64,000 nucleotides of DNA from assembly GCF_003725795.1 (NCBI RefSeq), contig NZ_RBEE01000005.1, positions 1 through 64,000 of the forward strand, given 5' to 3'. Under the pieces are notes generated by a model. That model worked only from the letters and a program-made list of their open reading frames with translations. It was not told where the DNA came from and searched no databases. Made by a program: the position numbers and the translations under genes. Shown here piece after piece: positions 1 to 8,855 of the stretch. The stretch's first letter is position 1. Every line of letters starts with the position of its first letter. The stretch is from Pedobacter jejuensis. GTDB lineage: Bacteria > Bacteroidota > Bacteroidia > Sphingobacteriales > Sphingobacteriaceae.

Positions 1-142
1 TAATGGTCAAAGGCCCCACTTGAGTCTTGGAATGAAAACGCCAAACCAGGTACATGAAAAAAATCTAAATACCAAAAGGCTTTGGAAGAATTATTACAAT
101 AAAAAGTGTAAAGTTGTAGATATGTTTAACGAAACGAACTAA
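1..142 (+). CDS. IS3-family transposase, C-terminal end (partial, 5' end outside window)
   Basis: Reading frame 2 is open from the window edge to a TAA at 140-142, giving 46 residues. They begin NGQRPHLSLGMKTPNQVHEK, which matches the C-terminal end of the IS3/IS150-type integrase core (the usual pattern is YNxxRPHxSLxxxTPxxVh). In full-length enzymes this domain carries out DDE strand transfer, but the catalytic residues lie outside the window, so intactness cannot be judged. A terminal-inverted-repeat-like sequence follows at about 150-174, which places the right end of the element only ten bases from the 3' end of the DUF1801 gene. Identification rests on the RPHxSL and TP motifs and is fairly secure; the exact IS is not known. 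Confidence 0.8.
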   Translation, partial: NGQRPHLSLGMKTPNQVHEKNLNTKRLWKNYYNKKCKVVDMFNETN

Positions 143-149
143 CCTAATC

Positions 150-174
150 TGTAAACCTATTTCAGGACGAGACA
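150..174. repeat. Probable right terminal inverted repeat of the IS3-family element
   Basis: About 25 bp just after the transposase stop begin TGTAAACCTATTTCAG and end GACGAGACA. IS3-family ends usually terminate in CA on this side and lie a few bases past the transposase stop, as seen here. The left end is outside the window, so the repeat cannot be paired and its exact limits are estimated. Confidence 0.5.
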
Positions 175-183
175 ACCATTCGC

Positions 184-603
184 CTATTGAGAATACAGTT
201 TCTTAATTTCCGCAATCGAAGTAATAATCATTTCTCTCAAAATGGAAGGATTGATGTCGCTCAATTTTTTAATGTACACGCAAGCTTTCCCGCTTTTGTG
301 TTTGCCAAAGGTTTTAAGTAGCCTTTCTCTATCAGCATCATTTAATGAAAAGTATAAGGCGAACGCATCTTTCCTGGGCGAAAAGCCGGCGAGTGGTGCA
401 TCTCCTTCATGTCCGCTTGCATATTTATAATGATAACTTCCAAAACCAACAATAGCGGTACCCCACATTTTAGCTTCATGAGTTGATGCCTCTTCAAATA
501 TCTTAACCAATTCGAAGCTGTCTTTTCGCTTACTTTCATCAGTAATGGAATTTAAAAATGCAGCTACATCATTATTATTTTCAGTTGTTTTATTTTGCGT
601 CAT
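184..603 (-). CDS. DUF1801 domain protein (YdhG-like)
   Basis: 139 residues that match the DUF1801 fold along nearly the whole length. The diagnostic stretch is residues 47-85, with MWG, GFGSYHYKY and then GFSPRKDAFALYF, followed by a C-terminal part rich in leucine and lysine (GKACVYIKKL around 105-114). Members are small soluble proteins sometimes linked to iron handling, but no biochemical role is established. The ATG at 603 is the only good start and fits the family's usual N terminus. The gene stands alone; its 3' end lies ten bases from an IS3-type element end, so the insertion sits just past the stop codon without damaging the frame. Confidence 0.85.
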   Translation of the reverse strand: MTQNKTTENNNDVAAFLNSITDESKRKDSFELVKIFEEASTHEAKMWGTAIVGFGSYHYKYASGHEGDAPLAGFSPRKDAFALYFSLNDADRERLLKTFGKHKSGKACVYIKKLSDINPSILREMIITSIAEIKKLYSQ

Positions 604-721
604 TTCAGATTCTACTTTAAATAAATTTAAGAAATTGTTTTAGCTCAAGGTAATTTGTGAGGGTTTTTATGTTAAAATGAAATGGAAAAAATCATTTGAT
701 CGCAATTGCTAAGATCAAAAA

Positions 722-752
722 AAAGGCTTGAAGTTTAACTCAAGCCTTTTTC
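722..752 (-). terminator. Rho-independent terminator of the M42 peptidase gene
   Basis: AGGCTTGA and TCAAGCCT form an 8-bp stem around an 8-nt loop, flanked by A-rich and T-rich tracts on the two sides. On the minus strand the hairpin is followed by a run of T and lies about 20 bases after the stop of the peptidase gene. Confidence 0.75.
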
Positions 753-767
753 ATGTTTTGTTAGCAG

Positions 768-1883
768 TTATTTAAACTCCCTGAAATCTTGTCCATCTTT
801 TATGTTTAGCAAACTTTCATAAATCAAACTGATAACATTATCAACATCTTCTTTATGAACCATTTCTACGGTTGTGTGCATGTAGCGCAACGGTAAAGAA
901 ATTAAAGCAGAAGGAACACCACCATTTGAATAAGCGAAAGCATCAGTATCTGTTCCTGTGGAGCGAGATGAAGCCTGGCGTTGAAAAGGGATTTCGTTCT
1001 TTTCTGCTGTTTTAATCAAAAGCTTATTTAAATTGGTTTGAACCGCTGGAGCATAAGAAACCACTGGTCCTTTGCCGGCTGATAAATCTCCCTGAATATT
1101 TTTATTAATCATTGGAGTTGTGGTATCGTGGGTTACATCAGTAATAATAGCAACATCGGGTCTTATGCGTTGTGCTATCATTTCAGCACCACGTAAGCCA
1201 ATTTCCTCTTGTACAGAATTTACAATGTACAAAGCGAATGGAAGCTTTTTCTTGTTTTCTTTTAATAAGCGGGCAACTTCAGCAATCATAAAACCACCAA
1301 CACGATTATCTAAAGCACGACCAACATAATAACGATCGTTCAATACCATAAATTCATCTTCGTAGGTAATTACGCAGCCCACGTGGATTCCTAATTTTTC
1401 TACTTCTTCTTTGGTTGTGCAACCACAATCTAAAAAGATGTTTTTCAATTCTGGGGCTTGCTCTTTTTCGCCATGACGAGTATGAATGGCCGGCCAACCA
1501 AATACGGCTTTAACTAAACCTTTTTCAGTGTGGATATTTACCCTTTTAGATGGCGCAATTTGATGGTCGGAACCACCGTTGCGTATAACATAGATTAATC
1601 CATCAGCGGTAATGTAGTTTACATACCATGAAATTTCATCGGCATGTGCCTCTATAACCACTTTGTAAGCTGCTTTTGGGTTAATTACGCCAACCGCTGT
1701 TCCATAATTATCAATAAAATGTTCGTCGATATATGGTTTAAGGTAATTCAACCAAATTTTTTGTCCTTCCCACTCATAACCAGTTGGAGCAGGATTATTT
1801 ATATATTCTTCAAGAAATTGTAATGATTTTTTGGTTACAACAGCTACATGCTTTTTTTTGTCGTCTTCTTTCTTTTTAGCCAT
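768..1883 (-). CDS. M42-family metallopeptidase (glutamyl/deblocking aminopeptidase type)
   Basis: 371 residues with the complete set of M42 dinuclear metal ligands: H80 and D82 in AHADEI, bridging D192 in RALDNR, catalytic E226-E227 in QEEIG, D249 in TDVTHD and H336 in YMHTTVE. These cytosolic, usually dodecameric, aminopeptidases trim short peptides; some relatives are mislabelled as endoglucanases. The N terminus carries an extra basic stretch (MAKKKEDDKKKH) that is not part of the fold. The ATG at 1883 is clear. The gene is followed by a terminator and preceded by a self-complementary spacer, so it is probably transcribed alone or at the end of a longer unit. Substrate preference cannot be read from sequence. 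Confidence 0.92.
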   Translation of the reverse strand: MAKKKEDDKKKHVAVVTKKSLQFLEEYINNPAPTGYEWEGQKIWLNYLKPYIDEHFIDNYGTAVGVINPKAAYKVVIEAHADEISWYVNYITADGLIYVIRNGGSDHQIAPSKRVNIHTEKGLVKAVFGWPAIHTRHGEKEQAPELKNIFLDCGCTTKEEVEKLGIHVGCVITYEDEFMVLNDRYYVGRALDNRVGGFMIAEVARLLKENKKKLPFALYIVNSVQEEIGLRGAEMIAQRIRPDVAIITDVTHDTTTPMINKNIQGDLSAGKGPVVSYAPAVQTNLNKLLIKTAEKNEIPFQRQASSRSTGTDTDAFAYSNGGVPSALISLPLRYMHTTVEMVHKEDVDNVISLIYESLLNIKDGQDFREFK

Positions 1884-1889
1884 GATTTT

Positions 1890-2010
1890 GGTTTACGATT
1901 TTAGATTTACGAATTTAGATTGGTATGGAGCAATACAAATCGAAATCTAGTTTTTATTTATTTGAATTCTAATTTTTAAATCTGAGTAATTTAAATCGTA
2001 ATTCTACAAT
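1890..2010. repeat. Self-complementary low-complexity spacer (GATTTACGA-type words)
   Basis: The left side repeats words such as TTTACGATTTTAGATTTACG, and the right side carries their degenerate complements (AATCGTAATTC, ACAATCTAAAAT). The whole spacer between two minus-strand genes can therefore fold into one long imperfect hairpin. It is the first of seven such spacers in this window. Confidence 0.55.
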
Positions 2011-2427
2011 CTAAAATGCCAGTTCCATCACAACGAAATCGAAGCCATCTTTATAAAAAGTATCTTCTGTTTCGCTGAAGCCAAATTTAAAATAAAATTC
2101 CTTTGCATTAACACGGGCGTTACACCAAAGCTCGGTTGCGTTCTGAATTTTACAATAATCTAAGATATATTCCATCAATTTTGTGCCATAACCCAGTTTT
2201 TGTGCCTCGGGCAAAACAGCAAGTTTTCTAAATTGATATACATCGCCCTGCGAAAATAAAGAAACTACTCCGGTAAGTTTGTGGTTGGCGTATAAACCAA
2301 AATGGACACCATCAAAGTCATCCTTAAGTTTTACCGAATCTAATGGCATGTCAGGATACATCGCTTCATGCCTGATGCGCCAGGTAAGTGATGGAAAAAT
2401 TTGCTCAATTTGTACTAGCGTTTCCAA
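2011..2427 (-). CDS. GNAT-family N-acetyltransferase
   Basis: 138 residues with a GNAT fold. The acetyl-CoA pyrophosphate loop is QKLGYGT at residues 76-82, after the beta-strand RKLAVLP; a second conserved stretch, AKEFYFKFGF (about 108-117), is the usual C-terminal helix and strand. The only in-frame start that keeps the N-terminal helix (WRIRHEAMYPD) is a TTG at 2427, because a TAA lies two codons upstream. The gene overlaps the 3' end of the upstream MFS gene by 23 bp, which suggests translational coupling and can explain the weak start codon. The acetyl acceptor is unknown; the pairing with an exporter hints at a small-molecule substrate, which is inference. Confidence 0.85.
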   Translation of the reverse strand: METLVQIEQIFPSLTWRIRHEAMYPDMPLDSVKLKDDFDGVHFGLYANHKLTGVVSLFSQGDVYQFRKLAVLPEAQKLGYGTKLMEYILDYCKIQNATELWCNARVNAKEFYFKFGFSETEDTFYKDGFDFVVMELAF

Positions 2428-3586
2428 TGTTTAAATTTTTGTTTCCGTAGAACTTGTAAATTAAGGTATTTAAAGCAATAATGCCTGTCATGCCATAGCA
2501 AAATAAATTCCATCCGCCTTTATCCCATAAAAATAATCCTAATGCCGAACCACAACTTGCGCCAATAAAACTTACGGACATAAATATAGTGTTTAATCGA
2601 TTTCTTGCTTCAGGTATCAGGGTGTAAATTCGGGTTTGATTGGTAACATGAATAGCCTGCTGACCAACATCAATTAATACAATGCCAATAACGAATAGAT
2701 ACAAATGATTTTTGGTGAAATAAAATAAAGCAATGCTGATAATTTGAAGGATAAAACCAATCATAAGGTTTTTGCGAGGATTGTTCCCATCGCTTAGTTT
2801 ACCAACTAAAGGTGCTGCTAATGCACCTGCGGCGCCTGCAATTCCGAATAAACCAATTTGTAAGGTTTGAAAATTAAATGGAGGATTGGCCAGAAATAAA
2901 ACCATGGTTGTCCAAAATGCACTAATTATCGCAAATGCTAGGAAGTTAATTATAGATGTTTCGCGTAAAACAGGTTGGGTTTTGATGTAACTAAACATCG
3001 AACTCATTAGTTCTTTGTACCTACCTTTAAAAGAAGGATAACTCTCCGGAAAACGTTTCGCCATTAAGGCAATTAGCAATAAGCAGATTCCTGCGGCCAT
3101 AAAATAAACCGCTCTCCAGCCTAACCAAAAACCGATGGTTCCGCTTACGGCTCTTGATGCCAGAATTCCTACCAGTAAACCACTCATTATTACACCAATA
3201 TTAGCACCACGATTTTCATCTGAACTCAAGTTGGCTGCAAGAGGCAATATCAGTTGAGGCACTATAGAACATGCTCCAATTAATAGTGAAGCAATTTCGA
3301 GCAAGAAAAATGTTTTGGAGAATGCAGCAACCAAAAGTGCGAGTATAGCTAAAGCTGAGATAATTAAAATCTGCTTTTTCCGCTCAAACATATCGCCCAG
3401 GGGCACAAGAAGGAATAAGCCCAAAGCATAACCAATTTGAGTTAAATAGGTAATTCTACCAGCAACACTTTCTGAAAGATTGAAATCTTTTGCCACTAAA
3501 ATTACCAGCGGCTGGCAATAGTAAATATTCGCAACGATTAAACCCGTGCAAAAGGCCATTAAAATAACATCAGCTCGTTTTAACAT
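2405..3586 (-). CDS. Major facilitator superfamily transporter
   Basis: 393 residues, almost all in hydrophobic segments, consistent with 12 transmembrane helices. The cytoplasmic loop between helices 2 and 3 carries the MFS signature PLGDMFERKK at residues 62-71. An early motif, GLIVANIYYCQPL, is typical of the Bacteroidota and proteobacterial drug-efflux-like MFS group, so export of a small molecule or drug is the likely role. ATG at 3586 is well placed. The last codons overlap the GNAT gene, making a two-gene unit; the paired acetyltransferase could modify the same compound, but nothing in the sequence names it. Confidence 0.88.
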   Translation of the reverse strand: MLKRADVILMAFCTGLIVANIYYCQPLVILVAKDFNLSESVAGRITYLTQIGYALGLFLLVPLGDMFERKKQILIISALAILALLVAAFSKTFFLLEIASLLIGACSIVPQLILPLAANLSSDENRGANIGVIMSGLLVGILASRAVSGTIGFWLGWRAVYFMAAGICLLLIALMAKRFPESYPSFKGRYKELMSSMFSYIKTQPVLRETSIINFLAFAIISAFWTTMVLFLANPPFNFQTLQIGLFGIAGAAGALAAPLVGKLSDGNNPRKNLMIGFILQIISIALFYFTKNHLYLFVIGIVLIDVGQQAIHVTNQTRIYTLIPEARNRLNTIFMSVSFIGASCGSALGLFLWDKGGWNLFCYGMTGIIALNTLIYKFYGNKNLNIGNASTN

Positions 3587-3603
3587 ATGTAAAGGATGTA
3601 AAA

Positions 3604-3950
3604 TGGATTAATATGTATAATGTAAAATGGATGATGGTTGTGTCCTCCACTTACATTATCTTATGTAAAATGTAGAGATGTAAAATGGATGATAGAACTT
3701 CCGCCTCACTCTTATTAGAATAATCATAGCAAATTTAGGATACATAAAAAATGTAAAATGTTATAAATGGATGATGGAGCTTCGGAGTTACTCATGTTAG
3801 ATTAAACATAGCAAATTAGGGATATATAAAGGATTTAAAATGTTAAAATGGATGATGGTTGTTTACTACATTGGCCATCTTCCCTTTTCCATCTTCCATC
3901 ATCCCTTACCCATCATCCATTTTCCCTTTCCCATCTTCCATCTCCCATCC
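3604..3950. repeat. Intergenic repeat region: GGATGATGG words with complementary pyrimidine arm
   Basis: No gene is supported in this 364-bp gap. AAAATGGATGATGG and variants recur at about 3627, 3682, 3767 and 3846, spaced roughly 80 bp and accompanied by similar intervening sequence (CATAGCAAATT, GGATACATAAA). From 3880 to 3950 the complementary words (CCATCTTCCATCATCC) are packed tightly. The gap can thus fold into a long imperfect hairpin. Apparent reading frames on the plus strand here are proline/histidine-rich translations of the repeat and are not genes. Confidence 0.7.
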
Positions 3951-5492
3951 CTACAAAGGTATATTTCCGTGTTTTTTTCTTGGATTATTTACAACTTTAT
4001 TTTCAAGCATTTTGAAAGCTTTAATCAATTTAATCCTTGTTTGGGCAGGTTCGATAACTTCATCAACAAAACCACGTTCGGCTGCCCGGTATGGGTTTGC
4101 GAAAATATCTGAATATAGTTTTTCTTTTTCCAGCCATTTTTCTTGGGGGTTTTCTGCTGTAGTGATTTCCCTTTTAAAGATAATTTCTGCTGCTCCTTTA
4201 GCACCCATTACAGCAATTTCGGCACTTGGCCATGCATAATTCATATCTGCACCAATATGTTTACTGTTCATAACATCATAAGCACCGCCATAAGCTTTTC
4301 TGGTAATTACCGTAATTCTTGGAACGGTAGCTTCGCTGAAAGCATAAAGCAATTTTGCACCATTTGTAATAATTCCATTCCATTCTTGGTCGGTACCCGG
4401 AAGAAAACCAGGAACATCTTCAAAAACCAATAGGGGGATATTAAAGCAATCGCAAAAACGCACAAAACGAGCCGCCTTTGTTGATGAATTGCTATCTAAA
4501 ACGCCAGCCAAATAAGCAGGTTGATTGGCCACAATGCCAATACTTCTACCCGCTAAGCGGGCAAAACCTACCACAATATTTTCTGCAAATGCTTCATGAA
4601 CCTCTAAAAAGCTTTCCGTATCAACTACTACAGAAATTATTTCTCTAATATCATAAGGTTGAGAAGCATTTTGAGGCATAAAAGTATTTAACTCAGGCCT
4701 GCTTTCATCTGTTGATTCGTATGGCAATTGTTCTGCCATTTCCTCACAATTTTGAGGCATATAACTCAACAGTTTTTTAACATGTGTAATGGCATCAATT
4801 TCATTGGCACAAGCAAAATGCGTAACGCCAGATTTTGTAGCATGCGTATTTGCACCACCTAATTCTTCTGAAGTTACTTCTTCATGTGTTACCGTTTTTA
4901 CAACATTTGGTCCGGTTACAAACATATAGGAAGTATTTTCAACCATCAAAATAAAATCGGTAATGGCCGGCGAATATACTGCGCCGCCAGCACATGGACC
5001 CATAATTGCCGATAGCTGTGGGATAACACCAGAAGCCTGAACATTTTTGTAAAATATATCGGCATAGCCACCTAATGAAACAACACCTTCCTGAATTCTG
5101 GCACCACCACTATCGTTTAGGCCGATTAAAGGAGCGCCATTCTTCATCGCCATATCCATCAGCTTACATATTTTTTCGGCATGCGTTTCTGATAATGAAC
5201 CGCCAAAAACGGTAAAATCTTGAGAAAAAACGTAAGTTAAGCGACCATTAATGGTTCCATATCCGGTAATAACGCCATCACCCAAATACTTTTCTCGTTC
5301 CATACCAAAATCGGTACTGCGGTGGGTAACCATCATCCCAATTTCTTCAAAACTTCCTTCATCCATTAAGAAGTGTATGCGTTCTCTGGCTGTTAATTTC
5401 CCCTTCTTATGCTGACTATCAATTCGTGCTTGTCCGCCGCCAAGGTTGGCCTGATTTATTTTATCTTGAAGTAATGCTATTTTCTTATCCAT
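3951..5492 (-). CDS. pccB: Acyl-CoA carboxylase, carboxyltransferase beta subunit (propionyl-CoA carboxylase type)
   Basis: The 513-residue product matches the usual ~510 of PccB/AccD-type carboxyltransferases. It moves the carboxyl group from carboxybiotin to an acyl-CoA (propionyl- or methylcrotonyl-CoA class), feeding methylmalonyl-CoA in the first case. Both oxyanion-hole regions are present: [10 protein letters not shown] at about 127-136 and [10 protein letters not shown] at 166-175 in the N half, and [20 protein letters not shown] in the C half. I place the start at the ATG at 5492, which gives the canonical MDKKIALL opening; an upstream TTG would add 16 untypical residues. No biotin carboxylase or biotin carrier gene lies nearby, so the partner subunit is encoded elsewhere. 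Confidence 0.88.
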   Translation of the reverse strand: MDKKIALLQDKINQANLGGGQARIDSQHKKGKLTARERIHFLMDEGSFEEIGMMVTHRSTDFGMEREKYLGDGVITGYGTINGRLTYVFSQDFTVFGGSLSETHAEKICKLMDMAMKNGAPLIGLNDSGGARIQEGVVSLGGYADIFYKNVQASGVIPQLSAIMGPCAGGAVYSPAITDFILMVENTSYMFVTGPNVVKTVTHEEVTSEELGGANTHATKSGVTHFACANEIDAITHVKKLLSYMPQNCEEMAEQLPYESTDESRPELNTFMPQNASQPYDIREIISVVVDTESFLEVHEAFAENIVVGFARLAGRSIGIVANQPAYLAGVLDSNSSTKAARFVRFCDCFNIPLLVFEDVPGFLPGTDQEWNGIITNGAKLLYAFSEATVPRITVITRKAYGGAYDVMNSKHIGADMNYAWPSAEIAVMGAKGAAEIIFKREITTAENPQEKWLEKEKLYSDIFANPYRAAERGFVDEVIEPAQTRIKLIKAFKMLENKVVNNPRKKHGNIPL

Positions 5493-5756
5493 ATTTATGA
5501 AACGAGATTTTAAAATTAGAAATAACAATTGGTATTGCAAGTTTAGCGAGAGAAGATTTAGGTGTATGAAAAAGATTTTACAATCTGGTTTTTGCTCTAT
5601 AAAAAATCCTTTTCGATTAAAAAATATCTAACTCATTAAACAACAATTACAATACGGTTTGCTATATTTTTACAAATATATTTCGGGCTATTGCATTGAA
5701 AAACCAATTATCCGACTAATTTTGTAAAGCACATTAGAATAGCATTAGAAAACAAA

Positions 5757-6101
5757 ATGTTTTTAAGAAAGTACAAATATTTAATCGTCGCGGCATTTAT
5801 GCTAATCTTCAGTGCGAAGATGGTAATATCTGGTGCGCCTGTTTTTTGTGCTAGTATTGATAAAGAAATCATGAATGCCGTTATTATGCAAATTGAATTG
5901 GAGCATGATGGCGGTAAGGATTCTGGAAAGGAACCTATCAAATATTCGGATTTTAAATACGTTGAATTAAGTCACCCGATTTTTTCTTATGAGTTTTCTT
6001 CAAGCCATTTCTTTTTGAAGAGCAGTTTTATAGAACATTTTAAAAGATATGTAGATCCATATCACGCTATTGTACCAACACCGCCGCCCAACTTTATCTA
6101 G
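5757..6101 (+). CDS. Small exported hypothetical protein
   Basis: 114 residues that I do not recognise. The N terminus (FLRKYKYLIVAAFMLIFSAKMVISGAP) is a basic stretch followed by a hydrophobic segment, so it is either a signal peptide or an anchor. The remainder is mixed polar and aromatic, with HDGGKDSGKE around residues 46-55 and an end in PTPPPNFI. It lies 130 bp upstream of the SulP transporter gene on the same strand, so it may be an accessory of that system or an unrelated exported protein. The ATG at 5757 is the natural start. The function is unknown. Confidence 0.6.
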   Translation: MFLRKYKYLIVAAFMLIFSAKMVISGAPVFCASIDKEIMNAVIMQIELEHDGGKDSGKEPIKYSDFKYVELSHPIFSYEFSSSHFFLKSSFIEHFKRYVDPYHAIVPTPPPNFI

Positions 6102-6231
6102 TAATAAGGTGTTATAAGAGTATTTTACTTTATAAATTTTAGGGCTTGGCCCTTTAATCTATTGTTCTTTTAAAAGATACAATTCTAACATCACGATTTA
6201 TTCTTAAAATTTACAAGATAATTATATCGTT

Positions 6232-7836
6232 ATGCAAAAGTTTAACCCAGCCTTTTCAGGCTCGGATGTCAAGAAATATTTTCTTAAGAAGAATTTAAAA
6301 AAAGATTTACCTGCAAGTATTGTAGTTTTTTTAGTGGCCTTACCGCTGTGTTTAGGTATTGCATTAGCATCGGGTGCGCCTTTATTTGCCGGATTGGTTA
6401 CTGGTATTATTGGTGGTATAGTAGTTGCTTCATTCAGTGGTTCGCAATTAAGTGTTAGTGGCCCGGCTGCGGGTTTAACAGTTATTGTGTTGGGTGCCAT
6501 CACATCATTAGGTAGCTACCCAACCTTTTTACTGGCGGTAGTTTTGGCAGGAGTTTTCCAATTAATTTTAGGTTTAGTAAAAGCCGGTACAATTGGTAAT
6601 TACTTTCCATCGAGTGTTATAGAAGGCATGCTAGCGGCAATTGGTTTAATACTTATTTTAAAACAGCTTCCGCATGCTTTAGGTGTAGATACCGATTTTA
6701 GTGGCGATGAGGGTTTCTTTCAACAAGATCATGAAAATACATTTTCTGCAATATCAGCAGCACTTGGGCATTTCAGTTTAGCTGCGGTTGTAATTAGCCT
6801 TTTGTCGATTGCAATATTAATTATTTGGCCTAAATTCCCAAAGCTGGCAATCGTTCCGGCGCCACTTTTAGTCGTTTTATTGGGTGTTATAGGCAGTTTT
6901 GTTTTTGCAGGAACCGACTACGCACTTAGAGCCGACCAGATTGTTAAAATACCTGTTGTTGGTGGATTTGGCGAATTTATGGGTTTGTTCACAATGCCCG
7001 ATTTTTCTCAACTAGCCAATAAAAATGTATATATCGTGGCGGCAACCATTGCCGTTGTAGCAAGTTTGGAAACTTTATTAAGTATCGAAGCCATCGATAA
7101 AATAGATCCAATTAAACGCGTTTCGCCAACCAACAGAGAATTAATTGCCCAAGGTATTGGAAATATGGCAAGTGGTATGGTGGGTGGTTTACCAATGACG
7201 TCGGTTATTGTTCGTAGTTCGGCAAACGTTAATGCTGGTGGCAGAACGAAAATGTCGGCTATTTTTCATGGTACCTGGTTATTGTTATCGCTATTGTTTA
7301 TCCCGCAGGTCATTAACATGATTCCACTTTCTTGTCTTGCAGCAATTTTATTGGTAACCGGTTATAAATTGACCAGAATCAGCCTTTTTAAACACATGTA
7401 TCATAAAGGCTGGGATCAGTTTGTACCTTTTGTAGTTACAATTGTAGCGGTATTGTTTACCGATTTATTAAAAGGCGTTGCAGTTGGTATGTTGGTTTCT
7501 ATCTTCTATTTACTAAGAACTAACATGCGTAATCCTTTCTTCTACAGAATTACAAATGAAGGCGATAAAAAGAATATCAGAATAAAGCTTGCAGAAGAAG
7601 TGTCGTTCTTAAACAAAGCAGCAATCCAGGTGCTATTAACCAATATTCCTAAAGAAACAAATGTAATTATTGATGGTTCCAATGCCAGATTTATTGATCC
7701 TGATGTGCTGGAAACCATCTTCAATTATAAGCACAACGCTTACACGAAAGGAATTATTGTTACTTTAGAGCATGTTCAAAAACATTACACTGTGCCTAAA
7801 TTAACCAATAAAGTTGTTGAGGAGATAAATAGCTAG
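6232..7836 (+). CDS. SulP-family inorganic anion transporter (sulfate or bicarbonate class)
   Basis: 534 residues. The N-terminal part holds the SulP membrane domain from about residue 25 to 430, including the signature PLCLGIALASGAPLFAGL and, further on, SGSQLSVSGPAAGLTVIV and PMTSVIVRSSANVNAGG. The C-terminal ~90 residues (VLLTNIPKETNVIIDGSN to the end) form a STAS-like domain. Many bacterial SulP proteins of this short type carry bicarbonate with sodium and sit next to a carbonic anhydrase gene; no carbonic anhydrase is seen here, so the substrate could equally be sulfate. A strong bidirectional terminator follows the stop. Confidence 0.88.
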   Translation: MQKFNPAFSGSDVKKYFLKKNLKKDLPASIVVFLVALPLCLGIALASGAPLFAGLVTGIIGGIVVASFSGSQLSVSGPAAGLTVIVLGAITSLGSYPTFLLAVVLAGVFQLILGLVKAGTIGNYFPSSVIEGMLAAIGLILILKQLPHALGVDTDFSGDEGFFQQDHENTFSAISAALGHFSLAAVVISLLSIAILIIWPKFPKLAIVPAPLLVVLLGVIGSFVFAGTDYALRADQIVKIPVVGGFGEFMGLFTMPDFSQLANKNVYIVAATIAVVASLETLLSIEAIDKIDPIKRVSPTNRELIAQGIGNMASGMVGGLPMTSVIVRSSANVNAGGRTKMSAIFHGTWLLLSLLFIPQVINMIPLSCLAAILLVTGYKLTRISLFKHMYHKGWDQFVPFVVTIVAVLFTDLLKGVAVGMLVSIFYLLRTNMRNPFFYRITNEGDKKNIRIKLAEEVSFLNKAAIQVLLTNIPKETNVIIDGSNARFIDPDVLETIFNYKHNAYTKGIIVTLEHVQKHYTVPKLTNKVVEEINS

Positions 7837-7854
7837 AAGAACATATTTGAAAAA

Positions 7855-7891
7855 ATAAGGCGAAAGTTTTATCAATTACTTTCGCCTTATT
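7855..7891. terminator. Bidirectional terminator between SulP and small-protein genes
   Basis: AAGGCGAAAGT pairs perfectly with ACTTTCGCCTT around a 9-nt loop, with A-rich sequence on the left and a T/A-rich tract on the right. It lies between two convergent genes and can serve both. Confidence 0.85.
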
Positions 7892-7897
7892 AAAAAT

Positions 7898-8158
7898 CTA
7901 TTTTTCTTCTGAGTTTGGCATATTGCCTGCATGCCCTTTGTTACCTTTGTCAGCATCTTCACGGGCCTCTTCAGAACCAAAATCTCCCTTTCCGAAATTT
8001 CTACCCAAGTTTCCAGCGTCAGATTTTACCTTGTTCTTTTCGTTATTTTCGTCGCTGTGGTGGCGAGGCACTAATCCATCAGGCATATTGGTTGCATCTG
8101 CGGCATTGTCAGCATTTTTATCTTTCAAATTTTCGTTATTATCTTTTTGATTGTCCAT
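7898..8158 (-). CDS. Small highly hydrophilic protein of unknown function
   Basis: 86 residues with very few hydrophobic side chains and many Asn, Asp, Lys, Glu and Gly (GRNFGKGDFGSEEAREDADK, residues 52-71). The composition suggests an intrinsically disordered protein, like stress-associated or hydrophilin-type proteins; that role is inference. No signal peptide, no cysteine. The ATG at 8158 is clear and the downstream hairpin at 7855-7891 supports it as a real transcribed gene. The upstream region runs into a duplicated repeat. Confidence 0.6.
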   Translation of the reverse strand: MDNQKDNNENLKDKNADNAADATNMPDGLVPRHHSDENNEKNKVKSDAGNLGRNFGKGDFGSEEAREDADKGNKGHAGNMPNSEEK

Positions 8159-8299
8159 GATGTTTTCTTTGCCTATAGAACATTTGGAAGTGGCGATAGT
8201 TTTAAAGGATTTGGAAATGAATATTTTAAGTAATATGGATTTTGCCTGTTATAAATTAAACTGTTATAAATGTTTTGAATACCAAAAGAATTTGGAAAT

Positions 8300-8405
8300 G
8301 AATGGTTCTGTAGTTTTTGGGAAACATCAGTCCCGCCATTCGCTTTATACCGATGAAAAATCGGTATGCTCGCTGCTGTCGGGTTTAAAAACAAAGGTTT
8401 GTACA
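8300..8405 (-). repeat. Variable-stem dispersed repeat, inverted copy 1
   Basis: Read on the minus strand this is AACCTTTGTTTTTAAACC, CGACAGCAGCG, then a hairpin ACCGAT...ATCGGT, then AAGCGAATGGCGGGACTG. The two flanks match those of the repeats at 26.7, 27.1, 27.3, 55.5, 55.7 and 56.0 kb, while the central stem is entirely different. Confidence 0.65.
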
Positions 8406-8423
8406 CAAAGATGAAAGTTTTAA

Positions 8424-8468
8424 GAGTTGACAAATTTATAATAAGGAGATTATCAAATTTGTCAACTC
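8424..8468. repeat. Long palindrome, copy 1
   Basis: GAGTTGACAAATTT and AAATTTGTCAACTC, extended by ATAAT/ATTAT, make a stem of about 19 bp with a single unpaired base around a short loop (AAGGAG). No T-run follows closely, so terminator function is uncertain. The same palindrome recurs at 8731-8775. Confidence 0.75.
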
Positions 8469-8607
8469 AATTATTTTTTCATGACCTCAACCTTAGTCTC
8501 AATCCAACTTTAGCCTTAGCCTCATCCTCAATCTTAACCTCAGCCTCAGCCTTAACCCTAATCTAGATTGATATAAATGTTTTGAATACCAAAAGGATTT
8601 GGAAATG

Positions 8608-8713
8608 AATGGTTCTGTAGTTCTTAGGGAACATCAGTCCCGCCATTCGCTTTATACCGATGAAGAATCGGTATGCTCGCTGCTGTCGGGTTTAAAAACA
8701 AAGGTTTGTACAC
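8608..8713 (-). repeat. Variable-stem dispersed repeat, inverted copy 2
   Basis: Second copy inside the tandem duplication. The stem reads ACCGATGAAGAATCGGT here versus ACCGATGAAAAATCGGT in copy 1, so only the loop has changed between the two. Confidence 0.65.
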
Positions 8714-8730
8714 AAAGATGAAAGTTTAAA

Positions 8731-8775
8731 GAGTTGACAAATTTATAATATGGAGATTATCAAATTTGTCAACTC
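8731..8775. repeat. Long palindrome, copy 2
   Basis: Same GAGTTGACAAATTT...AAATTTGTCAACTC inverted repeat as at 8424-8468, with loop TGGAG-type instead of AAGGAG-type. It lies about 80 bp beyond the pruA stop on the minus strand. Confidence 0.75.
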
Positions 8776-8855
8776 AATTATTTTTGGTTATGATCTTAAC
8801 CTAAGTTTCAATCCAAGTTTAGCCTTAGCCTTAATCTCAACCTCAGCCCTTAACC

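Noticed and set aside
3840..4433. Plus-strand reading frames rich in Pro, His, Phe and Ser
   Set aside because: They are translations of the CCATC-type repeat and of the antisense of the carboxyltransferase gene; no start signal or domain.
8477..8565. CTCAGCC/TTAGCC/TTAACC words suggesting a CRISPR or telomere-like array
   Set aside because: The words are 6-8 bp, irregular, with no spacers and no cas genes; it is a low-complexity tail of the duplicated unit.
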